A program made the translations under genes and the position numbers. The notes beneath the pieces were generated by a model. The model did no database searches. It had not been told where the DNA came from and saw only the letters and a list, made by a program, of their open reading frames with translations. This document shows, in pieces, positions 52,608 to 61,076 of a DNA stretch of 64,000 nt; position 1 is the stretch's first letter, and each line of letters starts with the position of its first letter. This DNA comes from Candidatus Saccharimonadota bacterium (lineage in GTDB: Bacteria; Patescibacteriota; Saccharimonadia; Saccharimonadales; Saccharimonadaceae): positions 79,752 to 143,751 of the forward strand of contig WQWN01000002.1 in assembly GCA_009785325.1 (NCBI GenBank), written 5' to 3'.

Positions 52608-53216
52608 ATGGCTGACGTAAAATTGAATAAAGACATTTTTGCAGTAGAGGTGAAGAATCACGAACTGCTGAAGTTGGCTTATGACTCGTATCTGGCGAAT
52701 TCTCGACAAGGTGACGCAACAACACTGAAGCGCGGCGAAGTGCGCGGTGGTGGACGCAAGCCTTGGAGACAAAAGGGTACTGGTAGGGCTCGTTTCGGGT
52801 CGATCCGTAACCCGATCTGGCGCGGTGGTGGTGTGGTTTTTGGACCATCTGGCAATGAGAACTATACAAAAACACTAAGTAAGACAAGTAAGAAGATTGC
52901 AGTGAAACAAGCTTTGACGCTGGCAAACGAAGCGAAAAAGGTGGTAACTCTGAAAGATTTCGTCTGCGAAAAGGGCAGGACAAAAGAAGCACTAGAGCTA
53001 CTCGTGAAGGCGAAGGTTACTGGTGGTGAGCGAGTATTACTTGTAGTCGAAGAAAAGACCGATTCAATTCTGCGAGCAACTGGAAACTTGCAAGAAGTGA
53101 AAGTTGTGCGACCAAATTACCTAGCAGTATTTGATATTTTGAACGCTGATAAGATTTTGATTACTGAGAAAAGTTTGCCAATTATCGAAGAATGGTTGAT
53201 CGGAGGGACTAAGTAA
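52608..53216 (+). CDS. rplD: Ribosomal protein uL4
   Basis: 202 residues from ATG 52608, preceded by GGGGGAGGTG. The exit-tunnel loop contains GGGRKPWRQKGTGRARFGS (about 48-66), the hallmark of L4. The stop overlaps the rplW start (TAATG). In many bacteria L4 represses its own operon through the leader; the hairpin upstream of rplC is a possible target. Confidence 0.96.
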   Translation: MADVKLNKDIFAVEVKNHELLKLAYDSYLANSRQGDATTLKRGEVRGGGRKPWRQKGTGRARFGSIRNPIWRGGGVVFGPSGNENYTKTLSKTSKKIAVKQALTLANEAKKVVTLKDFVCEKGRTKEALELLVKAKVTGGERVLLVVEEKTDSILRATGNLQEVKVVRPNYLAVFDILNADKILITEKSLPIIEEWLIGGTK

Positions 53217-53632
53217 TGATTAGTATAATTCCAATCGCAAAAGAGAAGGCACTAAATGTGTTGGCGATGAATCAGTATATGTTCCAAGTACCAGTAGGTG
53301 CGAGCAAGGATCTGATCGCGAAGAATGTAGCAGAACAGTACGGTGTGACTGTGACAGACGTGAAGACGTTAATCCGAAAAGGTAAGCCAACGAAGTTTTC
53401 TCGAGGAAAGAGGCGCTATCCTGGTACGACATTTAAGAAAGATACGAAGATCGCTTACGTGACACTGAAGGAAGGCGATAAGATCAAGGTTTTTGAAGAA
53501 GAGCAGATCGATGCAGCGAAGCCTGCTGAGAAGGATGCGATGAAAGGAACAGCGAAGACAGAAGCTCCAGTTGAGACAAAGAAAGCGGGACTATTCGCTA
53601 AGAGGCGCACAGGAAGTCGAGGAGATAAGTAA
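53216..53632 (+). CDS. rplW: Ribosomal protein uL23 with basic/Ala-rich tail
   Basis: 138 residues. The L23 core spans 1-95 with KFSRGKRRYPGTTFKKDTKIAYVTL in the loop (read in parts), then a ~43-residue Lys/Ala/Glu tail (AKPAEKDAMKG...AGLFAKRR) not found in typical ~95-residue L23. L23 sits at the tunnel exit and is the docking site for trigger factor and SRP. The tail could extend over the exit. TAATG overlaps at both ends. Confidence 0.95.
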   Translation: MISIIPIAKEKALNVLAMNQYMFQVPVGASKDLIAKNVAEQYGVTVTDVKTLIRKGKPTKFSRGKRRYPGTTFKKDTKIAYVTLKEGDKIKVFEEEQIDAAKPAEKDAMKGTAKTEAPVETKKAGLFAKRRTGSRGDK

Positions 53633-54471
53633 TGAGTATTAAGAAATTTAACCCAACTACTCCAGCTCGACGAGGAATGACTTCGCAGGATACGAGCGAA
53701 ATCACAACAAGGAAGCCTCTGAAGAGCTTGTTGAAGAACAAGAAGCAAAGGGCAGGACGAAACAACTCTGGACGAATCACAGTGCGGCACCGTGGTGGTG
53801 GCGTGAAGAGGCATTACCGTCTAGTGAGTCATAATTTGGCTGATGGTTTGAAACTGACAGTGGAAGAGATCGAGTACGATCCGAACCGCTCAGCCCGACT
53901 TGCGCGAGTAAAAGACCAAAATGGTGTTTATTACTACGTGGTCGCTGGTGCGGGAATGACAAAGGGTGACGTAATTGAAACTGGTGAAGAAGCGCCAGTC
54001 GAGACTGGAAATCGCAAAGCTCTAGCTGATATCCCAGTAGGATCTCAGATCTATGCTATCGAACTAACACCTGGTCGTGGCGCACAAATCGTGCGTTCGG
54101 CTGGAAATAGTGCGCAGCTAATGGCAAAAGAAGAAAACTATGCTCAGGTGAAGTTGCCATCGGGTGAAGTAAGAAAGATCTTGTTGGACGCAAAGGCGAC
54201 AATTGGAACTGTAGGAAATGTACAACACCAGAACGTGAAGATCGGCTCCGCTGGTCGAAAGCGTCGCAAGGGTATTCGCCCAACGGTGCGTGGTGTCGTG
54301 ATGAATGCAGTAGACCACCCGCACGGTGGTGGTGACGGTGGACGACATGGCCCCGGTAAAGCACCAAGGACGCCGTGGGGTCAATTGACGCTTGGTAAGC
54401 GAACAAGAAGTCGCAAGAGCACAGACAAGATGATAATTAAGAGCCGCCATTTGGCTAAGAGGAAGAGGTAG
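53632..54471 (+). CDS. rplB: Ribosomal protein uL2
   Basis: 279 residues. NNSGRITVRHRGGGVKRHYR, then the C-terminal VDHPHGGGDGGRHGPG loop with the conserved His needed for peptidyl transfer and subunit association. Normal length. rpsS follows three bases after the stop. Confidence 0.97.
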   Translation: MSIKKFNPTTPARRGMTSQDTSEITTRKPLKSLLKNKKQRAGRNNSGRITVRHRGGGVKRHYRLVSHNLADGLKLTVEEIEYDPNRSARLARVKDQNGVYYYVVAGAGMTKGDVIETGEEAPVETGNRKALADIPVGSQIYAIELTPGRGAQIVRSAGNSAQLMAKEENYAQVKLPSGEVRKILLDAKATIGTVGNVQHQNVKIGSAGRKRRKGIRPTVRGVVMNAVDHPHGGGDGGRHGPGKAPRTPWGQLTLGKRTRSRKSTDKMIIKSRHLAKRKR

Positions 54472-54474
54472 GTC

Positions 54475-54747
54475 ATGAGTAGGTCACTGAAAAAAGGCCC
54501 ATTCGTCGACTACAAGTTGGCGAAGAAGGTCGCGGCGCTGAAGTCGGAAGATCGAACGATTATCAAGACTTGGGCGCGTGCGAGTACGATCTCACCAGAT
54601 ATGGTAGGTCGGACGATCGCAGTACATAACGGAAAAATCCATGTACCAGTTTATATATCTGAAAACATGGTAGGACATAAGCTAGGTGAGTTTGCGCCGA
54701 CACGTAAGTTCCGAAAGCACGGTGGAAAGAAAGCGGCGGGTAACTAG
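54475..54747 (+). CDS. rpsS: Ribosomal protein uS19
   Basis: 90 residues. [11 protein letters not shown] at the start, [23 protein letters not shown] and the [11 protein letters not shown] motif are all present. 30S head protein contacting S13 and the A-site region. rplV begins at 54749, one base after the stop. Confidence 0.97.
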   Translation: MSRSLKKGPFVDYKLAKKVAALKSEDRTIIKTWARASTISPDMVGRTIAVHNGKIHVPVYISENMVGHKLGEFAPTRKFRKHGGKKAAGN

Positions 54748-54748
54748 T

Positions 54749-55198
54749 ATGGCTGAGATAAAGAACAAGAGTTACACGAAGGGCGTAGCGCTGCCACCAC
54801 GAAAAGTAAAGATCGTGGCGGATTTGGTGCGAAATCGAACTGTCGAGGATGCACTAGTGATTTTGGATCACACTCCTAGGAGACCAGCCCTGACCGTCAA
54901 GAAAGCGATCGAGAGCGCGAAGGCAAATCTGATAAATACAGCAAGCGTCGACGCAAAGACGATTTATATTTCGACAATATCGGTAACAGCTGGAACGCGA
55001 ATGAGGCGATATATGCCTGCATCTCGTGGACGTGCGTTGCCGTTTGAGAAGAAGTCAAGCAACATCTTGGTCGAAGTTGCTGGGCAGGAAAAAGTAAAGA
55101 AAGCTGCGGAGAAGCCAGCGAGTGTGAAGACGGAGGCTAAAAAGCCTGCGGCGAAAGCTCCTGCGAAGAAGCCTGTGGCGAAGAAGGAGACGAAGTAA
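54749..55198 (+). CDS. rplV: Ribosomal protein uL22 with Lys/Ala/Pro tail
   Basis: 149 residues from ATG 54749. The core, LPPRKVKIVADLVR through the tunnel hairpin tip RGRALPFEKKSSN, is about 110 residues. The last ~38 are a repetitive Lys-Ala-Pro tail (KPAAKAPAKKPVAKK), common in small genomes with extended r-proteins. The upstream in-frame ATG lies inside rpsS and is rejected. TAATG overlap with rpsC. Confidence 0.95.
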   Translation: MAEIKNKSYTKGVALPPRKVKIVADLVRNRTVEDALVILDHTPRRPALTVKKAIESAKANLINTASVDAKTIYISTISVTAGTRMRRYMPASRGRALPFEKKSSNILVEVAGQEKVKKAAEKPASVKTEAKKPAAKAPAKKPVAKKETK

Positions 55199-55827
55199 TG
55201 GGACAAAAAGTTGATCCACGAAGTTTCCGTCTACAGGTCAGTAAGGCTTGGAATTCTCGATGGTTTGCAAAGAAGAGCGATTTCAGCGCGTGGCTGATCG
55301 AGGACGTGAAGATTCGCGAGTTGATCGAGAAGCGATATGCTGCACGACCAACGATCGCAAAGGTAGTGATTGAGCGACAGTCTAACTTGCTCACGGTGAC
55401 GATATTTACAGCGAAGGCTGGTGTTGTGATCGGTAAGGGCGGTTCTGGAGTAACGGAACTGAAGGGGCAGATTGAGAAGCTTACGAACCAAGCAGTGCGA
55501 ATTAACATTGAAGAGGTAAAGAAGCCTGAATTGTCGGCGAAGTTAGTAGCTGAGAATATCGCACATCAATTAGAACGAAGGATGAATTTCCGACGCGCAA
55601 CAAAGATGTCTGCGCAAAGCACGATGAATGCTGGTGCGAAAGGAATTAGGATTGAGGTGGCGGGACGTTTGAACGGGGCTGAAATGAGTCGGCGTGAAAA
55701 ACTGATCGAAGGATCGGTGCCACTACATACTCTGCGTGCTGACATTGATTTCCATGTAGCTCGAGCTAAGACGGCAGCTGGGATTATCGGTGTGAAGGTC
55801 TGGGTCTATAAGGGAGAAAGGGGTTAG
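55198..55827 (+). CDS. rpsC: Ribosomal protein uS3
   Basis: 209 residues. The N-terminal GQKVDPRSFRL, the KH motif VIGKGGSGV (about 80-88) and the C-terminal DFHVARAKTAAGIIGVKVWVYKGE are diagnostic. It lines the mRNA entry channel with helicase-like basic residues. Slightly short C-terminal tail. rplP follows two bases later. Confidence 0.97.
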   Translation: MGQKVDPRSFRLQVSKAWNSRWFAKKSDFSAWLIEDVKIRELIEKRYAARPTIAKVVIERQSNLLTVTIFTAKAGVVIGKGGSGVTELKGQIEKLTNQAVRINIEEVKKPELSAKLVAENIAHQLERRMNFRRATKMSAQSTMNAGAKGIRIEVAGRLNGAEMSRREKLIEGSVPLHTLRADIDFHVARAKTAAGIIGVKVWVYKGERG

Positions 55828-55829
55828 TT

Positions 55830-56249
55830 ATGGCAATGTTACTTCCAAAAAAGACCAAATACAGGAAAGTTCGCAAGGGTAAGAATGGCGGAATTGCCAC
55901 TGCAGGCAACACTGTTGCTTTTGGTGACTTTGCACTAATGAGTCTAGATAACGAACGAGTAACAAGTCGACAGATCGAGTCAGCTCGTCAGGCAATTTCT
56001 CGTCATATGAAGCGTGGTGGAAAGATGTGGATTCGCATATTCCCACACACACCAGTGACGCGAAAACCACAAGACGTGAAGATGGGTAGTGGTAAAGGTG
56101 ATCCTCAGTTCTTTGTGGCAAAAGTCAAACCTGGAACGGTGATGTTTGAGGTGGCGGACGTGCCAGAAGAGATTGCGCGTGAAGCGTTAAGACTAGCAGG
56201 ACACAAACTCCCAGTAAGGGTAAAGATTATCGCAGGAGAGGAATTCTAG
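55830..56249 (+). CDS. rplP: Ribosomal protein uL16
   Basis: 139 residues. [15 protein letters not shown] opening, [21 protein letters not shown] and [19 protein letters not shown] in the tRNA-contacting loop. 50S protein near the A and P sites. Standard length. One base to rpmC. Confidence 0.97.
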   Translation: MAMLLPKKTKYRKVRKGKNGGIATAGNTVAFGDFALMSLDNERVTSRQIESARQAISRHMKRGGKMWIRIFPHTPVTRKPQDVKMGSGKGDPQFFVAKVKPGTVMFEVADVPEEIAREALRLAGHKLPVRVKIIAGEEF

Positions 56250-56250
56250 A

Positions 56251-56469
56251 ATGGCAGACAAGAAACCTACTAAAAAGACCGAGGAGTCGAAGTTGCCGCT
56301 AGATGAGCAATTGAAAGCGAAGCGTAAGGAATTGATCGAGGCGAAGAGGGGCTTGATGGCTGGAGAGCTACAGAATCCTCGAGTGATCGGGAAAATTCGA
56401 AAAGATATTGCGCGGATTTTGACAAAAATTAACGCCGGTGTAGGCGAAAACGAAGAGAAAGGAGAATAA
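56251..56469 (+). CDS. rpmC: Ribosomal protein uL29
   Basis: 72 residues. A helical hairpin with the family pattern ELIEAKRGLMAGELQNPRVIGKIRKDIARILT at residues ~28-59. A charged N-terminal ~15-residue extension. Tunnel-exit neighbour of L23. AGAAAGGAGA precedes rpsQ, two bases on. Confidence 0.92.
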   Translation: MADKKPTKKTEESKLPLDEQLKAKRKELIEAKRGLMAGELQNPRVIGKIRKDIARILTKINAGVGENEEKGE

Positions 56470-56471
56470 GC

Positions 56472-56783
56472 ATGGCAAGGACTTTGACTGGTAGAGTGAC
56501 GTCAGACACTAGGGATAAGACGATTACTGTTGCAGTAACCAGCCGTGAGACGCACCCTATCTATAAGAAGCAATTCACGAAAACTCGCAAATACACGGCA
56601 CATGATGAGAAAAATACAGCAAAGATCGGTGATCTCGTTTTGATCACTGAGGCACGACCAATCAGTAAGACGAAGTGCTGGACACTACAAGAAGTAGTCG
56701 AGAAAGCACGTGGAGTTGTGCGGCTGAAAGAAGAGAAGATCGTCGAGGAGGTGACTGGGGCAGCTGAAGGAGAGGAGAAGTAG
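56472..56783 (+). CDS. rpsQ: Ribosomal protein uS17
   Basis: 103 residues. OB fold with [37 protein letters not shown] and the late [11 protein letters not shown]. An acidic C-terminal extension of ~20 residues beyond the usual ~85. 16S 5'-domain binder. One base to rplN. Confidence 0.95.
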   Translation: MARTLTGRVTSDTRDKTITVAVTSRETHPIYKKQFTKTRKYTAHDEKNTAKIGDLVLITEARPISKTKCWTLQEVVEKARGVVRLKEEKIVEEVTGAAEGEEK

Positions 56784-56784
56784 G

Positions 56785-57153
56785 ATGATCCAGAAAGAAA
56801 CAAGACTGAAAGTAGCTGATAACAGCGGTGCGAAAGAGCTCGGTGTGATTCAGGTGCTTGGCGGGTCGAAGGCGCGATATGCGCGAGTAGGCGACGTGGT
56901 GGTAGCGAGCGTGAAAGACGCAAGCCCAACTGGTGCGCTCAAGAAGAAAACTGTGGTACGTGCGGTGATCGTGCGAACTAGAGAGCAGATCCGACGAAAA
57001 GATGGTTCAACGATTTGCTTTGATGATAATGCTGCGGTAGTGATTAATGACGACAAGACACCAAAGGCAACGCGTGTTTTCGGTCCAGTACCGAGAGAAT
57101 TGCGCGAACTTGGGTATTCAAAGATTATCAGCCTAGCGCCGGAGGTACTATAA
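56785..57153 (+). CDS. rplN: Ribosomal protein uL14
   Basis: 122 residues, exactly the usual size. [19 protein letters not shown] and [17 protein letters not shown] end (here [10 protein letters not shown]). It binds 23S rRNA at the subunit interface. Complete. AGGAGG-like sequence at its end serves rplX, one base downstream. Confidence 0.97.
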   Translation: MIQKETRLKVADNSGAKELGVIQVLGGSKARYARVGDVVVASVKDASPTGALKKKTVVRAVIVRTREQIRRKDGSTICFDDNAAVVINDDKTPKATRVFGPVPRELRELGYSKIISLAPEVL

Positions 57154-57154
57154 T

Positions 57155-57484
57155 ATGAGTACGATCAAGAGAATTAAGACTGGCGACATCGTAAAGGTGA
57201 TCAGCGGATCAAATAAGGGCGTAACTGGTAAGGTGGTAAAAGTTCTACCAAAGGAAGACTCAGCACTAGTGGAAGGGGTCGGAAATAAAGTACGGCACAT
57301 CCGTCCGACAATGTTAAATCCGAAGGGTGGAAAGAAAGATATTCATGTACCGGTGAAATTAAGTAAATTGGTGCTGGTGATTGACGAAAAGACAAGCAAA
57401 ACGAGCCGAGTTGGCTATCTGCAATCTGTAGATGGACGACGCGTGCGAGTGGCGCGACAAGCAAATAATAGGGAGATTAAGTAA
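57155..57484 (+). CDS. rplX: Ribosomal protein uL24
   Basis: 109 residues. The KOW motif GDIVKVISGSNKGVTGKVVKV lies at the N-terminus (about 9-29), followed by GVNKVRH-like GVGNKVRHIRPT. Early 50S assembly initiator. Shares TAATG with rplE. Confidence 0.95.
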   Translation: MSTIKRIKTGDIVKVISGSNKGVTGKVVKVLPKEDSALVEGVGNKVRHIRPTMLNPKGGKKDIHVPVKLSKLVLVIDEKTSKTSRVGYLQSVDGRRVRVARQANNREIK

Positions 57485-58068
57485 TGGCCAAGAAGACAGT
57501 ATCTACAGCCCCACGACTCAAGGCTCTCTATAAGAGCGAGATTGCGAAGGCGCTGAAAGAAGAACTAAAACTAGATAATATTAATGAGGTGCCGGTACTG
57601 ACAAAAGTAGTCGTGAGTAGCGGAACGGGCAAGAAAAAGGACGACAAGTCGTATCAGGCGCTCGTCGAGAATACAATTACAAGTATTACAGGACAAAGAC
57701 CAGTCGGTAGGATCGCGAAGAAGTCAATTGCTTCGTATAAAATCCGAAAAGGTCTAGGTGGACCACTCGGCTACATGGTGACTCTACGTGGTGATATGAT
57801 GTATGAGTTCGTAGATCGTTTGATGAATGTGGCGTTGCCTCATGTGAGAGACTTCCATGGTGTGCCGGTGAAATCGTTTGATACGAGCGGAAACTACACA
57901 CTAGGAATTACTGAGCAGGCGATTTTCCCAGAGTTGAGCTTCGAGGAGACACAGGTCCTGCACGGAATTGAGATTACGTTTGTAATTAAGAATGGAAGTG
58001 CCGAAGGAAGCAAGTTGTTACTTGAGAAATTTGGTATGCCGTTTGAACGGAAAGGAAAGGAGGCTTAA
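57484..58068 (+). CDS. rplE: Ribosomal protein uL5
   Basis: 194 residues. PVLTKVVVSSGTGK, TGQRPVGRIAKKSIASYKIRKG and the DFHGVPVKSFDTSGNYTLGI / IFPEL segments typify L5. It binds 5S rRNA and contacts P-site tRNA. AAAGGAGG at its end is the ribosome site for rpsN, which starts at the next base. Confidence 0.97.
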   Translation: MAKKTVSTAPRLKALYKSEIAKALKEELKLDNINEVPVLTKVVVSSGTGKKKDDKSYQALVENTITSITGQRPVGRIAKKSIASYKIRKGLGGPLGYMVTLRGDMMYEFVDRLMNVALPHVRDFHGVPVKSFDTSGNYTLGITEQAIFPELSFEETQVLHGIEITFVIKNGSAEGSKLLLEKFGMPFERKGKEA

Positions 58069-58338
58069 ATGGCAAAGAAATCAATTGTGAATAAGGACGC
58101 GAAGCGACGTGCGATGCATGATAAGTATGCTGCCAAGCGAGCCGAACTGAAGGCGATGGGCGACCAAGAAGGCCTACAGAAATTACCAAGGAACTCTAGT
58201 CCGACAAGGTTAAAGAATCGTGATAAGTTGACTGGGCGACCGAGGAGCTATATGAGGCGATTTGGGCTGGATAGGATTAACTTCCGCGAAAAAGCAAGCA
58301 AGGGAGAGATCCCTGGTGTAACGAAGAGTAGTTGGTAG
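58069..58338 (+). CDS. rpsN: Ribosomal protein uS14, zinc-free type
   Basis: 89 residues, the long C-minus form. It contains [14 protein letters not shown] and [19 protein letters not shown], but no CxxC pairs, so no zinc is bound. 30S head protein. AGAGGAGAG precedes rpsH, 12 bases on. Confidence 0.95.
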   Translation: MAKKSIVNKDAKRRAMHDKYAAKRAELKAMGDQEGLQKLPRNSSPTRLKNRDKLTGRPRSYMRRFGLDRINFREKASKGEIPGVTKSSW

Positions 58339-58350
58339 AGAGGAGAGAAT

Positions 58351-58752
58351 ATGTCAATACAGAGTACAGATGCAGTAGCAGACCTCATAACTAGAATTCG
58401 TAACGCGATAGCTGTGGGGAAGAATGAAATCCGAGTACCATCAAGCAAGCTAAAGAAAGCTGTGGCGATGGAGCTTGTTAAAGCAGGTTATCTCGTAGAT
58501 GTTTTGGTGGAAGAAGCCAAGCCGCGTGATATATTGGTGATAGTCATTAACCGTGAAGATGATAATGCCACGATTAATGAGATCTCGAAGGTTAGCACAC
58601 CTGGTCGGCGAGTTTATGTAGGTGTCGATGAGATACCAAGGGTAAAAAGTGGACGCGGAATGGTGTTAATTAGCACATCAAAAGGTATAATAAGTGGGCA
58701 GGAAGCAAAAAAATTAAGGCTCGGTGGTGAGCTACTAGTAAAGGTGTATTAA
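58351..58752 (+). CDS. rpsH: Ribosomal protein uS8
   Basis: 133 residues. DAVADLITRIRNA opening, SSKLKKAVAMELVKAGY and the C-terminal ISTSKGIISGQEAKKLRLGGELLVKVY. 16S central-domain assembly protein. It is followed by the 68-residue extra gene rather than directly by rplF. Confidence 0.96.
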   Translation: MSIQSTDAVADLITRIRNAIAVGKNEIRVPSSKLKKAVAMELVKAGYLVDVLVEEAKPRDILVIVINREDDNATINEISKVSTPGRRVYVGVDEIPRVKSGRGMVLISTSKGIISGQEAKKLRLGGELLVKVY

Positions 58753-58753
58753 T

Positions 58754-58960
58754 ATGAAGTCAATGTATTTTACAGATATCGTAGGTAAAAACGTAACAAT
58801 CACAGTTCATCCGAACGCTGAGAGTCCAAGCATGGTTCACAGTGGTCGCATCACGCATTTTATGCGCGAGAGCGAAGATACAAATGACTGTTTCCTAGAA
58901 TTGGATAACAAGCTTTTGATCTCGGTGCGATTTATCGTTTATATTGAACAAGAGGACTAA
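58754..58960 (+). CDS. Unknown 68-residue protein inserted between rpsH and rplF
   Basis: The frame starts one base after the rpsH stop and ends 33 bases before rplF, in step with the operon. The protein is predicted mostly beta (ITVHPNAES, MVHSGRITHFMRES, NDCFLELDNKLLISVRFIVYIEQED), with a net acidic charge. This is unlike a classic ribosomal protein and closer to a small SH3/Sm-like barrel. No ribosomal protein normally lies here, and it does not resemble L30. Codon choice matches the operon. Co-translation suggests a ribosome or translation role. Function unknown. Confidence 0.75.
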   Translation: MKSMYFTDIVGKNVTITVHPNAESPSMVHSGRITHFMRESEDTNDCFLELDNKLLISVRFIVYIEQED

Positions 58961-58993
58961 GAGAGAAGTTAGAAAGTTAAAGAAAGGTAAAAA

Positions 58994-59527
58994 ATGAGTC
59001 GAATCGGAAAACTACCAATCGTCCTGCCTAGCGGTGTGACAATCACGGTCGGCGACAATGAGGTGGCGGTCGTCGGATCGAAAGGTACGCTGAGCGTGGC
59101 TATGCAGACTGGAATTGGTGTGAAAGCTGAGGATGGTAAAGTTGTCGTGACAAGAGAAAGCGACAGTAAAGAGCATAAAGCAAAGCACGGTCTAGTGCGA
59201 TCACTGATAAATAATGCAGTGAATGGCGTGACGAAAGGTTTTGAGAAGAAACTAGAAGTAAACGGTGTGGGTTATCGTCTAAATGGCGGCGGACAGAGCA
59301 TCGAAATGAACCTGGGGTTTAGTCACCCAGTGAAATATACTGCTCCAGAAGGAGTGCAGCTCGCAGTGGATAAAATGACAATCACGGTGAGTGGAATTGA
59401 TAAGCAGCTGGTGGGCCAGGCCGCTGCAGATATTCGCAGTTTGAAAAAGCCGGAGCCATACAAGGGTAAGGGTATTAAGTATGCGGATGAAGTTATTTTG
59501 CGTAAAGCTGGAAAGGCAGGTAGCTAA
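58994..59527 (+). CDS. rplF: Ribosomal protein uL6
   Basis: 177 residues, normal. MSRIGKLPIVLPSGV, the duplicated fold, and the C-terminal KKPEPYKGKGIKYADEVI signature. AAAGAAAGGTAAAA before ATG. Near the sarcin-ricin loop. TAATG overlap with rplR. Confidence 0.97.
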   Translation: MSRIGKLPIVLPSGVTITVGDNEVAVVGSKGTLSVAMQTGIGVKAEDGKVVVTRESDSKEHKAKHGLVRSLINNAVNGVTKGFEKKLEVNGVGYRLNGGGQSIEMNLGFSHPVKYTAPEGVQLAVDKMTITVSGIDKQLVGQAAADIRSLKKPEPYKGKGIKYADEVILRKAGKAGS

Positions 59528-59880
59528 TGTCAGAATTTGAAAAGAAAAAGAAGAACGCGGAGCTAAGGCGAAGGCGAACTCGTGCAAAGATTCACGGGAC
59601 TGCAGAGCGACCACGCATAAGTGTGAAGATTAGTAACCTGCATGTAACAGCACAGGCAATTGATGACGATAAGAAAATCACGCTAGCTTACGCGACAACA
59701 GTCGGCATGAAGGCGACTGGAACAAAGACAGAGAAGGCAGCGATGATCGGTACAGAACTTGCGAAAAAAGCAAAGAAAGCGAAAATCAAAGCAGTAGTAC
59801 TAGATAGAAATAGTCGAAAATACGCGGGACGCTTGGCGGCTTTTGCAGAGGCGGCGCGTAAGGAAGGATTGGAGTTCTAA
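59527..59880 (+). CDS. rplR: Ribosomal protein uL18
   Basis: 117 residues. RRRRTRAKIHGTAERPRISV, then GTELAKKAKKAKI and the VLDRNSRKYAGRLAAFAEAARKEGLEF C-terminus. 5S rRNA binder. rpsE starts one base after the stop. Confidence 0.96.
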   Translation: MSEFEKKKKNAELRRRRTRAKIHGTAERPRISVKISNLHVTAQAIDDDKKITLAYATTVGMKATGTKTEKAAMIGTELAKKAKKAKIKAVVLDRNSRKYAGRLAAFAEAARKEGLEF

Positions 59881-59881
59881 T

Positions 59882-60526
59882 ATGGCTGAAGAAAAGATAC
59901 AGAATCCAGCAGTAACTGAGGGTACTGCAAGGCCAGAGGGCGGACGTGGACGAGATAGTGGTCGTGGTCGCGGTGGTGGACGTGGACCAAGGGGTCCAAA
60001 AGCGCCAGAAGCTCCAAAAGAGTTTGAGGAAGTAACGATCAATATCGACCGTGTGGCGAGGGTTATGGCTGGTGGTCGAAGATTTCGATTTAAAGCGCTA
60101 GTTGTGGTTGGAAATCGCAAGAATAAAGTCGGTGTGGGTGTTGCTAAGGGTCAAGATGTAACGACAGCGATTACGAAAGCGACAAATAAAGCGAAGAAAA
60201 ACCTTATTACGATTCCGATTGAGAATGAGACGATTCCACACGAAGTAGAAACAAAGGTTGCAGGCGCACATGTTCTCATGAAGCCAGCAGCTCCCGGTAC
60301 GGGAATTATCGCTGGTGGCGTAGTGCGATCGATTGTGGGTCTGACGAGTGTAAAGAATTTGATCTCGAAGTCGCTCGGGTCAACAAATAAGGTGAATATC
60401 GCGTATGCGACAATTGAAGGTCTGCAGAATCTAGTACCGAAAGATCAGTGGCATCGTGCAGAGAAACAAACTACAAAGAAGACTGTAAAATCTACTCCGA
60501 AAGCTGATGCAAAGGAGAAAAAATAA
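59882..60526 (+). CDS. rpsE: Ribosomal protein uS5 with RGG-rich N-terminus
   Basis: 214 residues from ATG 59882; the longer frame starts inside rplR. Residues about 15-45 are Arg/Gly-rich (GRGRDSGRGRGGGRG), unlike E. coli S5. The core follows: RVARVMAGGRRFRFKALVVVGN, GVGVAKGQDV, PAAPGTGIIAGGVVRSIVGLTSV. mRNA entry and accuracy protein. A Lys-rich C-terminal tail. TAATG overlap with rplO. rpmD (L30) would normally lie between them and is absent. Confidence 0.96.
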   Translation: MAEEKIQNPAVTEGTARPEGGRGRDSGRGRGGGRGPRGPKAPEAPKEFEEVTINIDRVARVMAGGRRFRFKALVVVGNRKNKVGVGVAKGQDVTTAITKATNKAKKNLITIPIENETIPHEVETKVAGAHVLMKPAAPGTGIIAGGVVRSIVGLTSVKNLISKSLGSTNKVNIAYATIEGLQNLVPKDQWHRAEKQTTKKTVKSTPKADAKEKK

Positions 60527-60993
60527 TGAAATACCACGAATTAGACGTAAAAGCAAACCCAGCACGGAAGCGCGTGGGGCGCGGAATCGCAGCAGGACAA
60601 GGAAAAACTGCCGGTCGTGGTACGAAAGGTCAGAAGTCTCGAACAGGACATAGAAAGATGCCTGCGACATTTATGGGTGGTCAGAAGGCATTCATGCAGG
60701 CTGTACCAAAATTGAAAGGATTTAAGTCACTAGCGACAAAGGCTGAGGTGGTTTACTTGGATGTGATCGGAACACTGTCGGGTGACGTAGATAATTTTGT
60801 ACTGGCTGATAAGAGTATGATTAGCTCTCCGTACGCACGGGTGAAAGTAATCATGCGTGGTGAAATTACGAGCAAGGTGAACTTGAAGGTTCAGGATGCT
60901 AGCAAGAGTGTGATCACTGCGATCGAGAAAGCTGGCGGAAGTTTCGAAAAGACACCGATCCCAATGAGGGAGAAGGTAACTGAGGAAAAATAG
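60526..60993 (+). CDS. rplO: Ribosomal protein uL15
   Basis: 155 residues. RKRVGRGIAAGQGKTAGRGTKGQKSR at the N-terminus (in parts), FMGGQ and the C-terminal KVNLKVQDASKSVITAIEKAGGS. 50S late-assembly protein. secY starts 83 bases later and may have its own -10 (TAAAAT at about 61060). Confidence 0.96.
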   Translation: MKYHELDVKANPARKRVGRGIAAGQGKTAGRGTKGQKSRTGHRKMPATFMGGQKAFMQAVPKLKGFKSLATKAEVVYLDVIGTLSGDVDNFVLADKSMISSPYARVKVIMRGEITSKVNLKVQDASKSVITAIEKAGGSFEKTPIPMREKVTEEK

Positions 60994-61076
60994 ACTCCTC
61001 GTTTTGTCGCGGAAATGGTTCGGCGACAAGATCGAGTGGGTGTACGAACAAAACTATGATAAAATTGTGAGGTAAT

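Noticed and set aside
58754..58960. Assigning the extra operon gene as L30 (rpmD)
   Set aside because: Wrong position (L30 lies between S5 and L15), acidic rather than basic, and lacks the L30 motif.
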